NCBI RefSeq assembly: GCF_001442615.1
Contig: NZ_LMXN01000016.1
Coordinates: forward strand, 1 to 64,000
Reading direction: 5' to 3'
Length of the DNA: 64,000 bases
Origin: Algoriphagus resistens
Lineage (GTDB): Bacteria > Bacteroidota > Bacteroidia > Cytophagales > Cyclobacteriaceae
The notes under the pieces were generated by a model. That model did no database searches. It had not been told where the DNA came from and was given only the letters and a program-made list of their open reading frames with translations. Of this stretch, positions 55,364 through 64,000 are shown piece by piece (position 1 is the stretch's first letter; each line of letters starts with the position of its first letter). Made by a program: the position numbers and the translations under genes.

Positions 55364-55834
55364 TTAGGCATTTAATTTTTCAGAGGCCAACTTCACGGCT
55401 TTTATAAATCTGGAGTGAGTTCCACACCGGCAGATTACTTGATTTAGCCCCTCACGGATATCATCGTCGGTAGGTCTGGGGTTTGTTTTCAATAATGCTA
55501 CCGCCGAAATGAGCATGCCGTTTAGGCAATAGCCGCACTGAGCGGCTTGGGTATCAATGAATGCTTGCTGCACTGGATGAAGTTTTCCGTTTTTCGCCAA
55601 TCCCTCAAGTGTTGTGATTTGGGTATTTTCAAAACTGCCGCATGGCCTAAGGCAAGTTGGCTCTGCCAGTGAATCCACAAGGACCATGCATGCACCACAT
55701 TGTTGAACACCACAGCCGAATTTGGCTCCTTTCAGATCAAACTCATCCCTTAAAATATAGAGTAACGGTTCTTCAGGATCTGCGGAAATAGTCTTTAAGT
55801 GTCCATTTATATTCAATTTGATTTCTTGGGGCAT
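55364..55834 (-). CDS. 2Fe-2S subunit of the molybdenum hydroxylase (IorA-like)
   Basis: A 156-residue small subunit. The N-terminal plant-type ferredoxin domain has Cys41, Cys46, Cys49 and Cys61 (GCGVQQCGAC). The C-terminal four-helix domain has the second cluster (QCGYCLNGM and CRCGTH). It has no signal and probably travels with the TAT-exported large subunit. The start at 55834 (MPQEIKLNINGHL) matches the family. Only 2 bp separate it from the large-subunit gene. Confidence 0.92.
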   Translation of the reverse strand: MPQEIKLNINGHLKTISADPEEPLLYILRDEFDLKGAKFGCGVQQCGACMVLVDSLAEPTCLRPCGSFENTQITTLEGLAKNGKLHPVQQAFIDTQAAQCGYCLNGMLISAVALLKTNPRPTDDDIREGLNQVICRCGTHSRFIKAVKLASEKLNA

Positions 55835-55945
55835 GGCAGTCAATTGTTTAGGTTTTAAACTAGGGAATGTCTGCCTGAAAAGCAATTCCCATGATGGAAA
55901 TCAGGCTGAGTATGCCCCCTATTCTCATTTTAAAAAAGTGAATAA

Positions 55946-55977
55946 AACAAAAAAGCATTCGCCTCGGCGAATGCTTT
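55946..55977 (-). terminator. Terminator after tRNA-Cys
   Basis: A perfect 12-bp stem AAAGCATTCGCC/GGCGAATGCTTT with a 2-nt spacer (55952-55977), followed by T on the minus strand. Confidence 0.75.
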
Positions 55978-55983
55978 CAATTG

Positions 55984-56054
55984 AGGTCGAGAGCGGATTC
56001 GAACCGCTGTAGAAGGTTTTGCAGACCTCTGCCTAGCCACTCGGCCACTCGACC
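55984..56054 (-). tRNA. tRNA-Cys (anticodon GCA)
   Basis: A 71-nt cloverleaf on the minus strand. The acceptor GGTCGAG pairs with CTCGACC, the anticodon arm AGGTC-TGCAAAA contains GCA, and the T arm has GGTTCGAATCC. The discriminator base is T, usual for tRNA-Cys. CCA is not encoded. Confidence 0.93.
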
Positions 56055-56071
56055 AATTCAGAATTGGAATG

Positions 56072-56102
56072 CAAATGTAGTTAATATCTCAAACCAAGCA
56101 AA
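56072..56102 (-). promoter_or_regulatory. Promoter of tRNA-Cys
   Basis: On the minus strand, TTTG (56102-56099) and TACATTTG (56079-56072) are 19 bp apart, a full consensus match. The start would lie near 56065, about eleven bases before the tRNA. Confidence 0.75.
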
Positions 56103-56345
56103 AAAGGACTTGATTATTTTAAAATTTTGACAGCATTCTTTCTCGCAAAGCAATTTGTTTTCAATAATCAGGAGGTATAATCGACAGGATTTCAATAGTC
56201 TTAAAAAAAGGTTGCAAAATACCTTCTATTTATAAAGATTCTAAATTGAAATCAATCCTTATTATCTCCATTAATAAGCTGATATACAATATACTATGAT
56301 TTCCAATTCAGTGCTTGCTTGCATTATGCCACCCATCAACTCCTG
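56103..56345. other. Divergent intergenic region
   Basis: An AT-rich stretch between the tRNA-Cys promoter and the act operon promoter. No gene or repeat is recognised. Confidence 0.5.
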
Positions 56346-56376
56346 TTTGAAAAATTGGCTTCGGGTAGTACCTTTG
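56346..56376 (+). promoter_or_regulatory. Promoter of the act (alternative complex III) operon
   Basis: TTTG (56346-56349) and TACCTTTG (56369-56376) with 19 bp between them, a full consensus match. The predicted start near 56383 excludes translation from upstream ATA/TTG-type starts and supports the ATG at 56421. Confidence 0.75.
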
Positions 56377-56420
56377 CAGGGGTTATAATAAACCGCATAA
56401 ACTATTTAATTAGCTATAAT

Positions 56421-57683
56421 ATGTTATCCAAACGCTCGTTAGTAGGGGTTCGATTGAATTTCCACACACTGGCAGTGCTGTTTTTCATCCTGATCGGGAC
56501 GCAGGCCTTCGCTGTCGCTCAGGAGGTTGCTAATAGCGACGAAGCAGTTGCAGCAGGTAAGGCTGTATTCAATGCAAATTGTAAAACATGCCACAAGTTA
56601 GATCAGAAGATGATTGGTCCAGCTTTGAGAGGAGCTACCGATAGACAACCTGCTGATATTGTTAAGAGTTTTATTAAAAACTCTCAGGCAGTTATTGCAT
56701 CCGGAAATTCGTATTACTCCAGCCTCTTTAAGGAGTACAATAACACGGTGATGGTCTCTCATGAGTTCTTGACCGATGAAGATTTGAACAATCTACTTGC
56801 TTATATAGAGAATGGCGACAAGGTGGATCCGGCCGCTGCCGCAGCTGCTTCGGGAGCAGAGGGTGGTGAAGCTTCAGCAGGAGGAGGGATTCCGAACGAA
56901 TACCTTACTGTTATTCTAGGGGTTTTAGTAGTAGTTCTTTTACTGATTTTAGTGGTACTGGGATTGATCATCTCTGTATTGACCAAGTATCTTACTAAGC
57001 AAGATCTTGATGAAGACGACAAAGAATTTGTCAATCAAAAGACCAATTTGGGTAAGGTATTCAAAAGTGACATGTTTGTAGTTATTGTGACTGCATTAGT
57101 TATTGCCTTGGTCGCCAAGACGGCTTTGGATGGACTTTATTCGGTTGGTGTGCAGCAGGGATATGCACCAACTCAGCCAATCGCCTATTCTCACGCGCTT
57201 CACGCCGGTACTTTAGAGATCGAATGCCAGTATTGCCATACAGGTGTAGAGATCGGAAGATCAGCAAATATTCCTTCAGCTAACATTTGTATGAACTGTC
57301 ATACGCACGTGCAGAATGTACAAGGCAAAGAAGGTGTCTCTCCAGAAATTCAGAAAATCTACAATGCAGTAGATAACAATCAGCCAATTGAGTGGGTTAG
57401 AGTTCACAACCTTCCTGATCTGGCCTATTTCAATCACTCTCAGCATGTTGTCGTAGGTGATATTGAATGCCAGACCTGTCATGGACCTATCCAGGAGATG
57501 GAAGTAGTAGGTCAGCATAGTGCACTTACTATGGGGTGGTGTATCGACTGTCACAGACAGACCGAAATCACTACTGAAGGCAATGCCTATTATGATAAGT
57601 TGGTTCAGATCCACTCTGACTCTAAAGATGCTTTGAAAGTGAAAGACATCGGCGGGTTGGAATGTGCTAAGTGCCACTATTAA
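56421..57683 (+). CDS. actA: Alternative complex III subunit ActA, multihaem cytochrome c with N-terminal monohaem domain
   Basis: A 420-residue exported cytochrome. After the signal peptide (to about 33) a monohaem domain has CKTCH (54-58). Two transmembrane segments (near 165-190 and 215-240) are followed by a pentahaem domain with CQYCH, CMNCH, CQTCH, CIDCH and CAKCH. ActA usually has only the pentahaem part, so the leading cytochrome looks like a fusion common in Bacteroidota. It carries electrons from menaquinol oxidation in the periplasm. First gene of the operon. Confidence 0.9.
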   Translation: MLSKRSLVGVRLNFHTLAVLFFILIGTQAFAVAQEVANSDEAVAAGKAVFNANCKTCHKLDQKMIGPALRGATDRQPADIVKSFIKNSQAVIASGNSYYSSLFKEYNNTVMVSHEFLTDEDLNNLLAYIENGDKVDPAAAAAASGAEGGEASAGGGIPNEYLTVILGVLVVVLLLILVVLGLIISVLTKYLTKQDLDEDDKEFVNQKTNLGKVFKSDMFVVIVTALVIALVAKTALDGLYSVGVQQGYAPTQPIAYSHALHAGTLEIECQYCHTGVEIGRSANIPSANICMNCHTHVQNVQGKEGVSPEIQKIYNAVDNNQPIEWVRVHNLPDLAYFNHSQHVVVGDIECQTCHGPIQEMEVVGQHSALTMGWCIDCHRQTEITTEGNAYYDKLVQIHSDSKDALKVKDIGGLECAKCHY

Positions 57684-57722
57684 TTCATTATTCTTTTCGC
57701 AAATTCATTCTTATATAATAAA

Positions 57723-60700
57723 ATGAAGGAAAATAAAAAAACGTACTGGAAAGGGCTTGAGCAGCTCAATAACGATCCAGAGTTTGTAAAGAACGCTGAC
57801 AGGGAATTCCCTGAGCTTCCTTCTACACTCAACGAAGAGGGTAGTGCTTCCAGAAGAGATTTTCTGAAAGTAATGGGATTCAGTTTAGCAGCGGCCTCAT
57901 TGGCAGCATGCGAAGCTCCTGTAAGAAAGATGATCCCTTATGTGAATAAACCGGTTGATATCAACCCGTCTATTCCTAATTATTACGCATCAAGTTATTT
58001 TTCTGGAGGAGAATATGCTTCAGTAGTGGTGAAGACCCGCGAGGGCCGTCCTATCAAGGTGGATGGAAATACGCTCTCCCCGGTTACAAAAGGTGGTACC
58101 AGCGCCATTGTTGAGGCTTCAGTCCTTTCCTTATATGATAAGGCAAGATTGACAGGCCCTTATGTGGCTGGCCAAAAATCTGACTGGGCTACTTTGGATG
58201 CCGAAGTTGCTTCAAAGTTGAAATCAGCTGGGGCTATCAAACTTGTGACCAACACTATCCTTTCTCCTTCTACAGAAAAGGCTATCCAGGCACTTTCTGA
58301 CTCATTGGGAGGAATAGAGGTAGTGACTTACGATACTTCTTCCGCTTACGGTATTACCAGAGCGAACGAGGTTTATTACGGTAGCGCAGTTTTACCAACC
58401 TATAAGTTCGATGTGGCGCAGACGATTGTCAGCTTTGGTGCTGATTTCTTGGGTACCTGGATCGCACCTATTGAATTCTCCAAGCAATATGCATCTGGAA
58501 GAAGGGTCTCTAAGGAAAAGGCTGAAATGTCCCGTCATTATCAGTTCGAATCCAATTTGTCATTGACAGGAGCCAATGCAGATTACCGCACTCCAATTAA
58601 ACCTTCTCAAAGCGGATTGGCTGTTTTGGGATTATATAATTTATTGGCCAAGAAAGCCGGTGCCACTGCGGTATCCGCACCTGCAGTAGAGGTAGCAAAT
58701 CTTGCGAAAGCTGCAGAGGATCTTTGGGCTAAAAGAGGTAAATCACTTGTAGTATCAGGATCAAATGATCCTAATGTACAGATCATCATCAATGCCATCA
58801 ATGAACTGCTTGGCAGCAACGGTTCTACAATTGATCTGGTAAAAGCCAGCAACTATAAAAAAGGTGATGACCGTGCGATGAACCAGTTCATCGCTGATCT
58901 TGCAGGTGGCAAAGTAGGAGGGGTAATATTCTACAACTGTAACCCTGTATATGATCACGCTCAAGGTGAAGCTTTGGGACAGAATATTGCCAAAGCGAAA
59001 GTATCTGTTTCGACCAATTTGACATTGGACGAAACGGCTTCATTGGTACAATATGTAGCCCCGGATCACCACTACCTTGAGTCATGGAATGATTTCAATC
59101 CTCAAGTAGGAGAGTATAGCTTATCTCAACCTGCTATTTCCCCACTTTTTGAGACAAGACAGGCTCAGGATTCTTTCTTGAAATGGTCTGGTTCTACATC
59201 AAACTATTATGATTTCCTTCAGACTAACTGGCAACCACTTTTTGCCGGACAATCTGAATCAGGAAACTTCCAAGAATTCTGGGACAAAGCACTTTACAAT
59301 GGTTTCTATTCCACCTCGGCTACCACGGAAGGGACAACAGTCACGGGTAGTGGGGACATTAGTTCAGCCGCTGCTGCTGTGACCAAAACGGCCTCTGCAG
59401 CAGGAGAAGGTGCTGAACTGGTTATTTACCAAAAGATTGGATTGGGAGATGGTACATATGCCAATAACCCTTGGCTTCAGGAAATGTCTGACCCTATCTC
59501 CAAGGCTACATGGGATAATTACCTGACAGTTTCCCAAAAATGGGCTTCTGAAAATGGGGTAACGATGAATGAGGGAGAAACTTCCAAGGCATCAATTACT
59601 GTAAACGGAAAGTCTTTGCTTGTACCTATACTAATCCAACCAGGTCAGGCTGAAGGAACCTTCGGTTTGGCAGTGGGATATGGTAGAACCAAAGCAGGTC
59701 GTGTCGGAAATGGAATAGGAGTAAATGCCTACAGCTTTCTAGACATCACCAAAGGATTTGTAAATACTGATATTACCGGAGTAGAGGTTGCTGCTACAGG
59801 AGATTCATATAGAATTGCCCGTACCCAAACCCATCAGACTTTCATGGGACGTGAAAACGTAATCCAGGAAGCAACTCTTGCAGAATACCAAGCAGATGCG
59901 TCTGCTGGTCGTTACCATCCAGAGATATATAAAGACGGAGAATTTGTGAAGCCGTCCAAGATATCTCTTTGGTCGGGGCACCAGTATTCCAATCATCACT
60001 GGGGGCTTGCCATTGATATGAATTCCTGTATCGGTTGTGGTGCTTGTACAGTTGCTTGTCAAGTTGAGAATAATGTTGCCGTTGTCGGTAAGCAGGAAGT
60101 ATTGAACAGAAGGGAAATGGCTTGGATCAGAATTGATCGCTATTATTCTTCTGATGCGCCAGCAGATGACCTAAGCGGAATGGAGGTAGCTGCCCAGAAT
60201 CCTGAGGTGACCTTCCAGCCTATGATGTGCCAGCAGTGTAACAATGCTCCTTGTGAGACTGTTTGTCCAGTCGCTGCGACCACCCACTCTACTGAGGGGC
60301 TAAATCAAATGACATATAACAGATGTATAGGTACAAGATATTGTGCCAATAACTGTCCATATAAAGTACGTCGATTCAATTGGTTTAAATACCACGACAA
60401 TAAAGACTTTGCTGGGGTCAATGTCGCTCAGAATGATGATTTGGGTAAGATGGTACTGAATCCAGATGTAACCGTGCGTGCACGTGGAGTAATGGAAAAA
60501 TGCTCTATGTGTGTACAGAGAATCCAAGCTGGTAAGCTGGAAGCTAAGCGCGAAAAGCGTAAAGTGAAGGATGGGGATATCAACGTGGCTTGTGCAGTTG
60601 CATGTTCTACTGATGCATTGGTTTTTGGAGATCTGAACGATGCGAACAGCAGAGTTTCCAAGATGTTGAAGATTAAGGAAAACACTACTTCAGCTACTAA

Positions 60701-60806
60701 AGAAGTGAATGAGGAAAGAGCGTACCACGTACTGGAGGAGATCAATGTGAGTCCAAATATTTGGTACTTCACAAAAATCAGAAATAAAGACAAAAACGAA
60801 GCGTAA
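57723..60806 (+). CDS. actB: Alternative complex III subunit ActB, molybdopterin-like and iron-sulfur protein
   Basis: A 1027-residue fusion of a molybdopterin-oxidoreductase-like part (about 60-740) and a four-cluster ferredoxin part (about 750-990). A TAT-type motif SRRDFLK lies at 43-49. Cluster motifs are CIGCGACTVACQ, CQQCNNAPCETVCP, CIGTRYCANNCP and CSMCVQR. In complex III of this kind the first part holds no Mo cofactor (known from structures). It forms the peripheral arm. Confidence 0.94.
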   Translation: MKENKKTYWKGLEQLNNDPEFVKNADREFPELPSTLNEEGSASRRDFLKVMGFSLAAASLAACEAPVRKMIPYVNKPVDINPSIPNYYASSYFSGGEYASVVVKTREGRPIKVDGNTLSPVTKGGTSAIVEASVLSLYDKARLTGPYVAGQKSDWATLDAEVASKLKSAGAIKLVTNTILSPSTEKAIQALSDSLGGIEVVTYDTSSAYGITRANEVYYGSAVLPTYKFDVAQTIVSFGADFLGTWIAPIEFSKQYASGRRVSKEKAEMSRHYQFESNLSLTGANADYRTPIKPSQSGLAVLGLYNLLAKKAGATAVSAPAVEVANLAKAAEDLWAKRGKSLVVSGSNDPNVQIIINAINELLGSNGSTIDLVKASNYKKGDDRAMNQFIADLAGGKVGGVIFYNCNPVYDHAQGEALGQNIAKAKVSVSTNLTLDETASLVQYVAPDHHYLESWNDFNPQVGEYSLSQPAISPLFETRQAQDSFLKWSGSTSNYYDFLQTNWQPLFAGQSESGNFQEFWDKALYNGFYSTSATTEGTTVTGSGDISSAAAAVTKTASAAGEGAELVIYQKIGLGDGTYANNPWLQEMSDPISKATWDNYLTVSQKWASENGVTMNEGETSKASITVNGKSLLVPILIQPGQAEGTFGLAVGYGRTKAGRVGNGIGVNAYSFLDITKGFVNTDITGVEVAATGDSYRIARTQTHQTFMGRENVIQEATLAEYQADASAGRYHPEIYKDGEFVKPSKISLWSGHQYSNHHWGLAIDMNSCIGCGACTVACQVENNVAVVGKQEVLNRREMAWIRIDRYYSSDAPADDLSGMEVAAQNPEVTFQPMMCQQCNNAPCETVCPVAATTHSTEGLNQMTYNRCIGTRYCANNCPYKVRRFNWFKYHDNKDFAGVNVAQNDDLGKMVLNPDVTVRARGVMEKCSMCVQRIQAGKLEAKREKRKVKDGDINVACAVACSTDALVFGDLNDANSRVSKMLKIKENTTSATKEVNEERAYHVLEEINVSPNIWYFTKIRNKDKNEA

Positions 60807-60823
60807 TCAAAATTTATTAAACT

Positions 60824-62188
60824 ATGCAGGTTACTTCATCCGTACGCGAGCCGTTAGTTACCGGGGGTAAATCCTACCATGACGTGACACATGATGTGTC
60901 GCGTCATGTAGAAGCAAAACCAAATATCAGATGGTTTCTTGCTTTCCTTACTTCTGCCGGTGTTTTGGCTTTAGGATCTATCGCTGTTATTGCTACTGTC
61001 TGGGAAGGCATCGGCATGTGGGGACTTAACAAAACCGTAGGCTGGGCTTGGGATATCACTAATTTCGTTTGGTGGGTAGGTATTGGTCACGCTGGTACAC
61101 TTATTTCAGCAGTATTATTACTATTCAGGCAGAAGTGGAGAACGTCCATTAACCGAGCTGCTGAAGCCATGACAATTTTCGCAGTTATTTGTGCAGCGAT
61201 GTTTCCAGTACTTCACATGGGACGTCCCTGGCTAGGTGCTTATTGGGCACTTCCACTTCCAAACGTCTTTGGATCACTTTGGGTAAACTTTAACTCCCCA
61301 CTCCTTTGGGATGTGTTTGCGATTTCAACTTACTTTTCTGTATCACTTGTATTCTGGTACATAGGTCTGATACCGGATTTCGCTACTATTAGAGATAGGG
61401 CCACAGGATTAAGAAAGATTATTTATGGAGCCCTCTCATTTGGTTGGGATGGCGCTGCAAAATCCTGGAGCAGATACGAATCAGTTTCCTTGATCCTAGC
61501 AGGTTTGGCTACTCCTCTGGTACTTTCTGTACACACGATTGTATCCTTTGACTTTGCAACTTCAGTAATACCGGGATGGCATACCACGATTTTCCCGCCT
61601 TATTTTGTGGCAGGTGCGATTTTCTCGGGTTTTGCCATGGTGTTGACATTGATGATTGTTACCCGTAAGGTTTACAAACTCGAAGATTACATTACAATGG
61701 GACACATTGAGTTAATGAATATTGTAATTATCATCACAGGGTCTATTGTAGGTATCGCATACATCACCGAATTCTTTATCGCATGGTACTCAGGAGTGGA
61801 AGCAGAGCAATATGCCTTCATTAACCGGGCTACCGGACCTTACTGGTGGGCATACTGGTCTATGATGACCTGTAATGTAATTTCTCCTCAGCTTTTCTGG
61901 ATCAAGAAAATCCGTACTTCCATCGTGGCTACTTTTGTATTATCCATAGTGGTAAACATCGGGATGTGGTTTGAGAGATTTGTAATTATCGTAACCTCTC
62001 TGCACAGAGATTACCTCCCTTCTTCTTGGGCGATGTTCTATCCTACTTGGGCGGATGTAGGGGTTTACCTGTTTACCTTTGGTTTGTTCTTCACGCTATT
62101 CTTTTTGTTTGCCAAATTCTTCCCGGTAATCAACATGGCTGAAGTGAAATCTGTATTGAAGTCTTCATCTGATAAAGTGAATAAATAA
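60824..62188 (+). CDS. actC: Alternative complex III subunit ActC, NrfD-like membrane protein
   Basis: A 454-residue protein with about ten transmembrane helices, of the NrfD/PsrC family that binds quinol. Typical features are WWVGIGHAGTLISAVLLL, FPVLHMGRPW and FDFATSVIPGWHTTIFPPYF. It is probably the quinol-oxidising core subunit. It starts 17 bp after actB. Confidence 0.95.
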   Translation: MQVTSSVREPLVTGGKSYHDVTHDVSRHVEAKPNIRWFLAFLTSAGVLALGSIAVIATVWEGIGMWGLNKTVGWAWDITNFVWWVGIGHAGTLISAVLLLFRQKWRTSINRAAEAMTIFAVICAAMFPVLHMGRPWLGAYWALPLPNVFGSLWVNFNSPLLWDVFAISTYFSVSLVFWYIGLIPDFATIRDRATGLRKIIYGALSFGWDGAAKSWSRYESVSLILAGLATPLVLSVHTIVSFDFATSVIPGWHTTIFPPYFVAGAIFSGFAMVLTLMIVTRKVYKLEDYITMGHIELMNIVIIITGSIVGIAYITEFFIAWYSGVEAEQYAFINRATGPYWWAYWSMMTCNVISPQLFWIKKIRTSIVATFVLSIVVNIGMWFERFVIIVTSLHRDYLPSSWAMFYPTWADVGVYLFTFGLFFTLFFLFAKFFPVINMAEVKSVLKSSSDKVNK

Positions 62189-62190
62189 TC

Positions 62191-62721
62191 ATGGAAAGAG
62201 ATACACATTTTGTTACTGGAGTTTATGAAGACGAGGATGTATTGCTTAAAGCGATCACCCAGGTAAGGTCTTCAGGTATTAAAATTCATGAGGTTTATTC
62301 ACCCTATCCTGTTCACGGGATAGATGATTACCTTGGCTATAAAAGGAGCAGGTTGCCAATAGCTGCTTTCTTATTCGGATTGCTGGGAACTACTTTGGCT
62401 TTGACCATGCAGTTTTACATGATGAAGTTTGATTGGCCAATGATCATTGGAGGTAAGGATTATGGCGCTTTCCCTGATTTCATTCCCGTAACTTTTGAAT
62501 TGACTGTCTTATTGGCATCGTTCGGTATGGTAGGGGTATTTATGGTGAGCACAAATCTGAAACCCTGGGCACAGCCTAGGATCTTCGACCTGAGAATCAC
62601 TGATGATAAACACGTCCTGGCAATTGATATAGCAAATAATTCGTCGATGGAGTTGGCTAAGATTGAAGAGATATTGAAATCTTCTGGAGCCTCAGAGGTT
62701 AATAAAAAAAGTTTTGAATAG
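62191..62721 (+). CDS. actD: Alternative complex III subunit ActD (DUF3341)
   Basis: A 176-residue membrane protein with an N-terminal cytosolic domain (VTGVYEDEDVLLKAITQV), two transmembrane helices (about 55-78 and 100-122) and the conserved YSPYPVHGID loop of DUF3341. It stabilises the membrane part of the complex in known structures. It lies 2 bp after actC. Confidence 0.93.
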   Translation: MERDTHFVTGVYEDEDVLLKAITQVRSSGIKIHEVYSPYPVHGIDDYLGYKRSRLPIAAFLFGLLGTTLALTMQFYMMKFDWPMIIGGKDYGAFPDFIPVTFELTVLLASFGMVGVFMVSTNLKPWAQPRIFDLRITDDKHVLAIDIANNSSMELAKIEEILKSSGASEVNKKSFE

Positions 62722-62734
62722 TAAATCTGGAAAA

Positions 62735-63439
62735 ATGAAGATTGCTAAAACACTAAGTATTTTAGGGATTGCGGTAGCTGGGATTGCCCTGGCTGGCTGT
62801 AGAGCCGGAGGAGAAAATCAAGGCTTGGAATATGCCCCTCAGATGTATCACTCAGTAGCATATGAGCCTTTGACTCAGATCGTAGATTCAGAGACAAAAG
62901 GTAACCTTATTTCCACTCGAGAAGATGGGAAAGGAGAATATTTCAACAGTAACATCAATAATCCTCATCACATGAATATGAGAGAGCCTGTTGCCAATAC
63001 TGTTCCAAGAAATAAGCAAGGCTATTTGCCATACAGATATAAAGCTTTTGAAGTAGAAGAAGCTGGTGCTGCAATGAAAAACCCAATTAAGTTGAATGAT
63101 GAGGTTTTGGCTGAAGGTAAAAGACTTTTCGGGCTTTATTGTACACCATGCCATGGAACAAGTGGTGAAGGCGACGGTAAAGTAGGTGAAATCATCGGTG
63201 GTGTTGCCAACCTCAAAGGGGGAGCATATGTTGGTCTTTCTGAAGGGCATATATACCATGTGATCACTAAAGGTAAAGGACGAATGGGAGCGCACGGTTC
63301 TCAGATCACACCGGAGAACAGATGGAAAATTGTTCACTATGTGAAGCAAGAACTCCAAGGCGGTCAGAATGCCGATAATGCAGTAGCAGTGGCAGACGCT
63401 GACCAAGATGTTACACAAGTAGAAACTCCAGCTAATTAA
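62735..63439 (+). CDS. actE: Alternative complex III subunit ActE, monohaem cytochrome c lipoprotein
   Basis: A 234-residue lipoprotein with lipobox ALAGC (Cys21) and one haem site CTPCH near residue 139, in the pattern FGLYCTPCHGTSGEGDGKVG of class I cytochromes. It is likely the electron exit of the complex. The start is ATG 62735; an in-frame TTG within actD is less likely. It lies 13 bp after actD. Confidence 0.92.
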   Translation: MKIAKTLSILGIAVAGIALAGCRAGGENQGLEYAPQMYHSVAYEPLTQIVDSETKGNLISTREDGKGEYFNSNINNPHHMNMREPVANTVPRNKQGYLPYRYKAFEVEEAGAAMKNPIKLNDEVLAEGKRLFGLYCTPCHGTSGEGDGKVGEIIGGVANLKGGAYVGLSEGHIYHVITKGKGRMGAHGSQITPENRWKIVHYVKQELQGGQNADNAVAVADADQDVTQVETPAN

Positions 63440-63441
63440 TT

Positions 63442-64000
63442 ATGGCTCACGACGTACAACACTATAATCTGGATCAAAAATTTGATTTCTCGGCAGCGAC
63501 CAAAAAGCTCGTATTTACGGTTTTGGGGATTGGTGCAGCATTATTGGTATTAGGTATTATAATGGCAATGTTTGGCGGAGGTCATCACCAGGCAGCTGAA
63601 GCTGAAGGGCACGCTTTTCATTGGTATGAGCGTCTTTATGCTAACCTTTGGATCAATAACGTCTATTTTACAGGTATTGCAATCATCGGAGTATTCTTCT
63701 TTGCTATACAGTATGCAGCTCAGGCAGGATGGTCCACAGCGATCATTCGTGTGATGCTTTCCCTTGGAAACTGGCTTCCAATCGCTGGCGTATTAATGAT
63801 TGTTACGTTTTTTGTAGCAAATCATGATTTATTCCACTGGACACATGCTTATTTGTTTGATAAGAATGCTCCTGAATACGATAAGATCATTGATGGAAAA
63901 GGAGCTTTCTTTTACTGGCCTATGGCAAAAGGGACATTCCCGGTGTTCTATATTCTTAGAATGGTTTTATTCTTTGGATTCTGGGTGTTCTTTTTCAAGA
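63442..64000 (+). CDS. actF: Alternative complex III subunit ActF, NrfD-like (truncated by window end)
   Basis: The frame from ATG 63442 stays open to the window end (186 codons visible). It has transmembrane helices at about 24-48, 75-95 and 110-130 and a His-rich loop (GGHHQAAEAEGHAFHWYER). ActF is the second polytopic subunit, related to ActC, and family members usually have about 400 residues. It begins two bases after the actE stop. Confidence 0.88.
   Translation, partial: MAHDVQHYNLDQKFDFSAATKKLVFTVLGIGAALLVLGIIMAMFGGGHHQAAEAEGHAFHWYERLYANLWINNVYFTGIAIIGVFFFAIQYAAQAGWSTAIIRVMLSLGNWLPIAGVLMIVTFFVANHDLFHWTHAYLFDKNAPEYDKIIDGKGAFFYWPMAKGTFPVFYILRMVLFFGFWVFFFK

Noticed and set aside
62888..63418. 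Long minus-strand open frame of 176 codons
   Set aside because: It lies antisense to actE, which has clear lipobox and haem motifs. It is a shadow frame.
1..64000. CRISPR arrays, prophage, complete insertion sequences, rRNA genes
   Set aside because: Looked for and not seen on either strand.

Overview
The window is a chromosomal segment of a member of Bacteroidota, most likely order Cytophagales and probably a Cyclobacteriaceae relative such as Algoriphagus. That placement is inference from gene content and signals. It rests on promoters of the TTTG-N16-19-TAnnTTTG type, the near absence of Shine-Dalgarno sequences, a type IX secretion C-terminal domain, PorT-like barrels, a SusC/Oar-like TonB-dependent receptor, many SPII lipoproteins and an alternative complex III (ActABCDEF) operon. 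The DNA is AT-rich and mostly ordinary core genome. I see no prophage, insertion sequence or CRISPR array.

Layout. 0.3-6.7 kb: a four-gene cluster of a secreted CotH-kinase protein, a DUF4956 membrane protein, an HlyD-like adaptor and a TolC-like outer-membrane protein, followed by a decayed gene fragment. 7-20 kb: housekeeping genes (nnr, MFS transporter, asnS, rpoN, a PorT-like barrel, tRNA-Arg, yidC, pyrG), then a gene-free stretch of about 1.7 kb that carries copies of a dispersed repeat. 20-27 kb: a small HTH protein, an ECF sigma factor with a membrane partner, a cca gene, a TPR protein, an ArnT-like glycosyltransferase and a PAP2 phosphatase. 27.5-33.2 kb: a TPR/LuxR-like regulator and a phytase/TonB-receptor pair. 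33.3-39.6 kb, mostly minus strand: an S8 protease, an S41 protease, an FtsE-like ATPase, a transaldolase, SRP RNA and small proteins. 39.8-48.1 kb: a complete tryptophan operon trpE-G-D-C-F-B-A plus a DAHP synthase, preceded by a leader peptide with three consecutive Trp codons and an intrinsic terminator. 48.6-53.1 kb: rpsA, a barrel protein, a beta-propeller lipoprotein and a frame-broken lipoprotein gene. 53.1-56.1 kb: a two-subunit molybdenum hydroxylase and tRNA-Cys. 56.4-64 kb: the respiratory alternative complex III operon, truncated inside actF by the window end.

How the parts work together. The DAHP synthase feeds chorismate to the trp enzymes, and transcription looks attenuated by Trp-tRNA supply. 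ActABCDEF oxidises menaquinol and passes electrons towards a terminal oxidase that should lie downstream. The phytase probably frees phosphate from inositol phosphates at the cell surface next to its TonB receptor. The most unusual items are the CotH/DUF4956/HlyD/TolC cluster, which has no recognisable pump; the trp leader; a repeat of about 60-110 bp found at least six times, twice placed directly at a stop codon inside an operon; and three decayed gene remnants.
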